A DNA stretch of 64,000 nucleotides, from NCBI GenBank assembly GCA_036583965.1, contig JAZBQD010000017.1, positions 28,616,385 through 28,680,384 of the forward strand, written 5' to 3'. Below the pieces are notes generated by a model. It did not search any database. It saw only the letters and a program-made list of their open reading frames with translations, and was not told the origin of the DNA. Source of the stretch: Prunella strophiata (taxonomy: Eukaryota; Chordata; Aves; Passeriformes; Prunellidae). Both the position numbers and the translations under genes were made by a program. Shown here in pieces: positions 61,920 through 64,000 of the stretch. Each line of letters begins with the position of its first letter. Position 1 is the first letter of the stretch.

Positions 61920-64000
61920 CTGCTTTTATTAACAAGCATATAATATTCATTGGCAAAACACTGGATACAAGCTTCACTATCATAAAATCAAAACATTAAG
62001 CATTAATCCCCAAAAGGCTTATTCAGACAAAACTAGCCACCAGTAGTACAGAAATTACACAGCAACACAAAGCATAAAAAATTGTAAACTTTTAAATGAA
62101 GCTAAGCCAAAAATATGGTTTTACACTCTGACAGTTCCAGAATCTTTATTATGCCACATATGAGGATAAAAGGCTTAGTGGTTGCACTGGCTAATTGTCC
62201 CTTAACTGCAAAATTATCCTGTTTGCAGAAGGAAAGAACAAACTTTCCTTTTGTCCAGATAAGTCACTTGAATTAAAGATTCCATCAAACCAATACTTTC
62301 TGTTTCAAACAGAAATAACAAAAATAGTGGAATATCAGTACTCAAAACTCAGGAGTTCTTCCTTCAGCCATACCTCTGTTTGAATGAATGATCCCACTGG
62401 TTTCTGTGGAATCATCCAGATTATTAGTAAAGTTACCAATGCAAATGTTCATAGAATTGGACGTTTAGTTCCTACCCTACCACCAGGACACGGACAGGTC
62501 ATTGTGGCTTCAAAAGATTTCAAAAAAGCTCTAAGTAGGATAAAATATGGAACAAATAGTAGAGTCATACCATAAATTTGTATATAAATAAACAGGTAAA
62601 ACATTACCTGTTGACTTGCCACAAGACCCAAGCTCCTAGGTAATTTTTGTCCTGACTGCAAGTTTTGATGAGAGCAGAGATTGAAGCACTATTCCATGTT
62701 CTTTTTGAAAAACGGGTCTCAAGACCCAAGTAACATCTAATTACATCTTATGTAGGGAGACTAATGTGTGGAACAATTTCTGTTACCAAATTTAGGCAGA
62801 CTAACTAAAGTTGCATTAATGTTTTCAGTGAAACATCCAAACTGAAGTGATTACCTGAGGAAAAGCAGAAACTTGATTTTTCTGTTCAGTAAAGCCTTCT
62901 GTACAAAATGTGTACCTAAGATTCATCTCACTGATGTACAGACTGGTTGGCTTTTTCCTATTATATTTATCTCAATGTAATATGCAGAATGCTGTAAAAT
63001 AGCAAGTTATATTTATCATCTAGTAGAAAAAGAAAAAGATCTGTAAATCCCCTAGGACTATGCTGTTATAAAGACAATAAGAGCCAGATAAGCTTTCAAA
63101 GGCTCATAGCCTATTGGAAAAAATAGCACCATCATAGTTGTAGTCTGATATTTTTTACGGTCCCATATCTCCTGAGTGACAGTGTTGTGTATACTATTGC
63201 ACAACCATAGAAAATAATATTCCCAGGTGTGATGGTACACAAATATACCAGACCTAACAATGGCACAAAACATTTTCAGATAGGCTGCAAGTCTTGTTGA
63301 TTGCTTCCACAATTCACATTAAGGTTTCTTGCAAGATAAGTTTATTTTAAAATATTGCTGACAGATAGTTCTTGTACTTACAGAAATTTTAAATCCCCCA
63401 TTTCACTCTTAAAATAAAAAATGGAACAAAGCGTAAACACACACGCCCCCCCACAAATAACAGCCCCAAATAAAACTCCATTTGAACAAGTGAGAAAAGC
63501 CATCTACATTCCTTTTAAATGTAATGGTAAGTAGATGCTACATTTACAATTTAAACATAAGCCTAATAAATGCATGTTTCAAACCTATTGCACAAAAGCA
63601 TAAGTAATGCTCTTTATCCATACAAAACAAAAACATACAGATGAAAGCTACTCAAACTCAATGTAAAAGGAAGAAGCTTGTAAAAACATCTTACAGTTTC
63701 AATTTATATGCCCGTAAATAAAGCTGGACCACTAAAACCAAAAATACTTGGATGGTAAAATAAGACAGAAGGCTTAAAATAGAATAAATAATTTTATAAA
63801 GTTAAAATTTAAACCCCCAAATCTTATTTAAATTCAATATTATATATTCTATCTGAATTCTTTATTTTTAATGAAAGTATACTTAATGAGACTCTAAGCC
63901 CAGGTGATTCATCAGTCTCATTGCTGTTGAGGATAATGCAACAAGATACTTCCTTACTGCAACTATTTACCAGCGTAAGAAATTGTAAAAACTACTTCAC
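61920..64000 (-). other. AT-rich repeat-free DNA, possible 3' UTR of a minus-strand gene
   Basis: On the minus strand the sequence has the texture of a long vertebrate 3' UTR: T-rich, no interspersed repeats and several AATAAA signals, for example within AAAATAAACTTATC near 63345 and AATAAAAGCAGAG near 61925. No stop codon or coding exon of such a gene is visible, so it would lie beyond the right edge. Short frames at 62195-62575 (plus) have no known domain. This is an inference from composition only. Confidence 0.25.

Noticed and set aside
1..64000. CRISPR arrays, tRNA/rRNA genes, bacterial-type operons or defence systems.
   Set aside because: No regularly spaced repeats with unique spacers, no cloverleaf-like box A/box B pairs noticed, and no long coding frames. 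The repeat content is that of a bird nuclear genome.

Overview
The window looks like AT-rich, gene-poor nuclear DNA from a bird, most likely a passerine. The evidence is its interspersed repeats. There are fragments of CR1, the dominant avian LINE, including one long copy with recognisable reverse-transcriptase protein motifs. There are also several solo LTRs of endogenous retroviruses whose sequences I recognise as songbird types. No bacterial-style genes, operons, CRISPR arrays, tRNA or rRNA genes were found. Almost all open reading frames are under 200 codons and look like chance frames. I found no protein-coding gene I can name, so the window is probably intergenic or deep intronic.

Layout. 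0-1 kb: a minus-strand ERVK-type solo LTR (315-933) with a perfect 6-bp target-site duplication (TSD) and an intact TATA box and poly(A) signal. 1-10 kb: mostly unrecognised sequence with a 66-bp segment present twice (1657 and 4861) and a 60-bp (AT)n array (8550). 10.2-10.8 kb: a second minus-strand LTR containing a 21-C tract. 12.3 kb: a CR1 3' tail. 17.1-19.0 kb: a 5'-truncated, mutated CR1 on the minus strand covering much of ORF2. 21.5-22.4 kb: an ancient CR1 scrap, then a plus-strand LTR carrying an acquired hairpin. 26.1-27.75 kb: a solo LTR (perfect 5-bp TSD) with a different LTR nested inside it. 33.8-34.7 kb: a second member of the outer LTR family. 49.1-49.6 kb: a very old CR1/L3-like remnant. 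53.1-53.6 kb: another CR1 3' fragment. About 60.4-61.3 kb: a candidate further LTR. 61.9-64 kb: AT-rich, repeat-poor DNA that could be the 3' UTR of a minus-strand gene beyond the right edge.

How it fits together. The window records successive retroelement insertions: very old CR1 remnants, then CR1 copies and LTRs that have lost promoter elements, then LTRs with clean TSDs. Five of the six recognised LTRs lie on the minus strand. None is paired with internal gag/pol/env sequence, so they are read as recombined solo LTRs. Two elements carry new inverted copies of their own sequence, as expected from replication template switching.

I see no convincing new biological system. The best items for a second look are the 35/36-bp hairpin at 21868-21944, the 21-bp inverted repeat at 53299-53411, the coding-like CpG-rich segment with a downstream poly(A) signal at 52808-53000, the repeated segment at 1657/4861 and the possible 3' UTR at the right edge.
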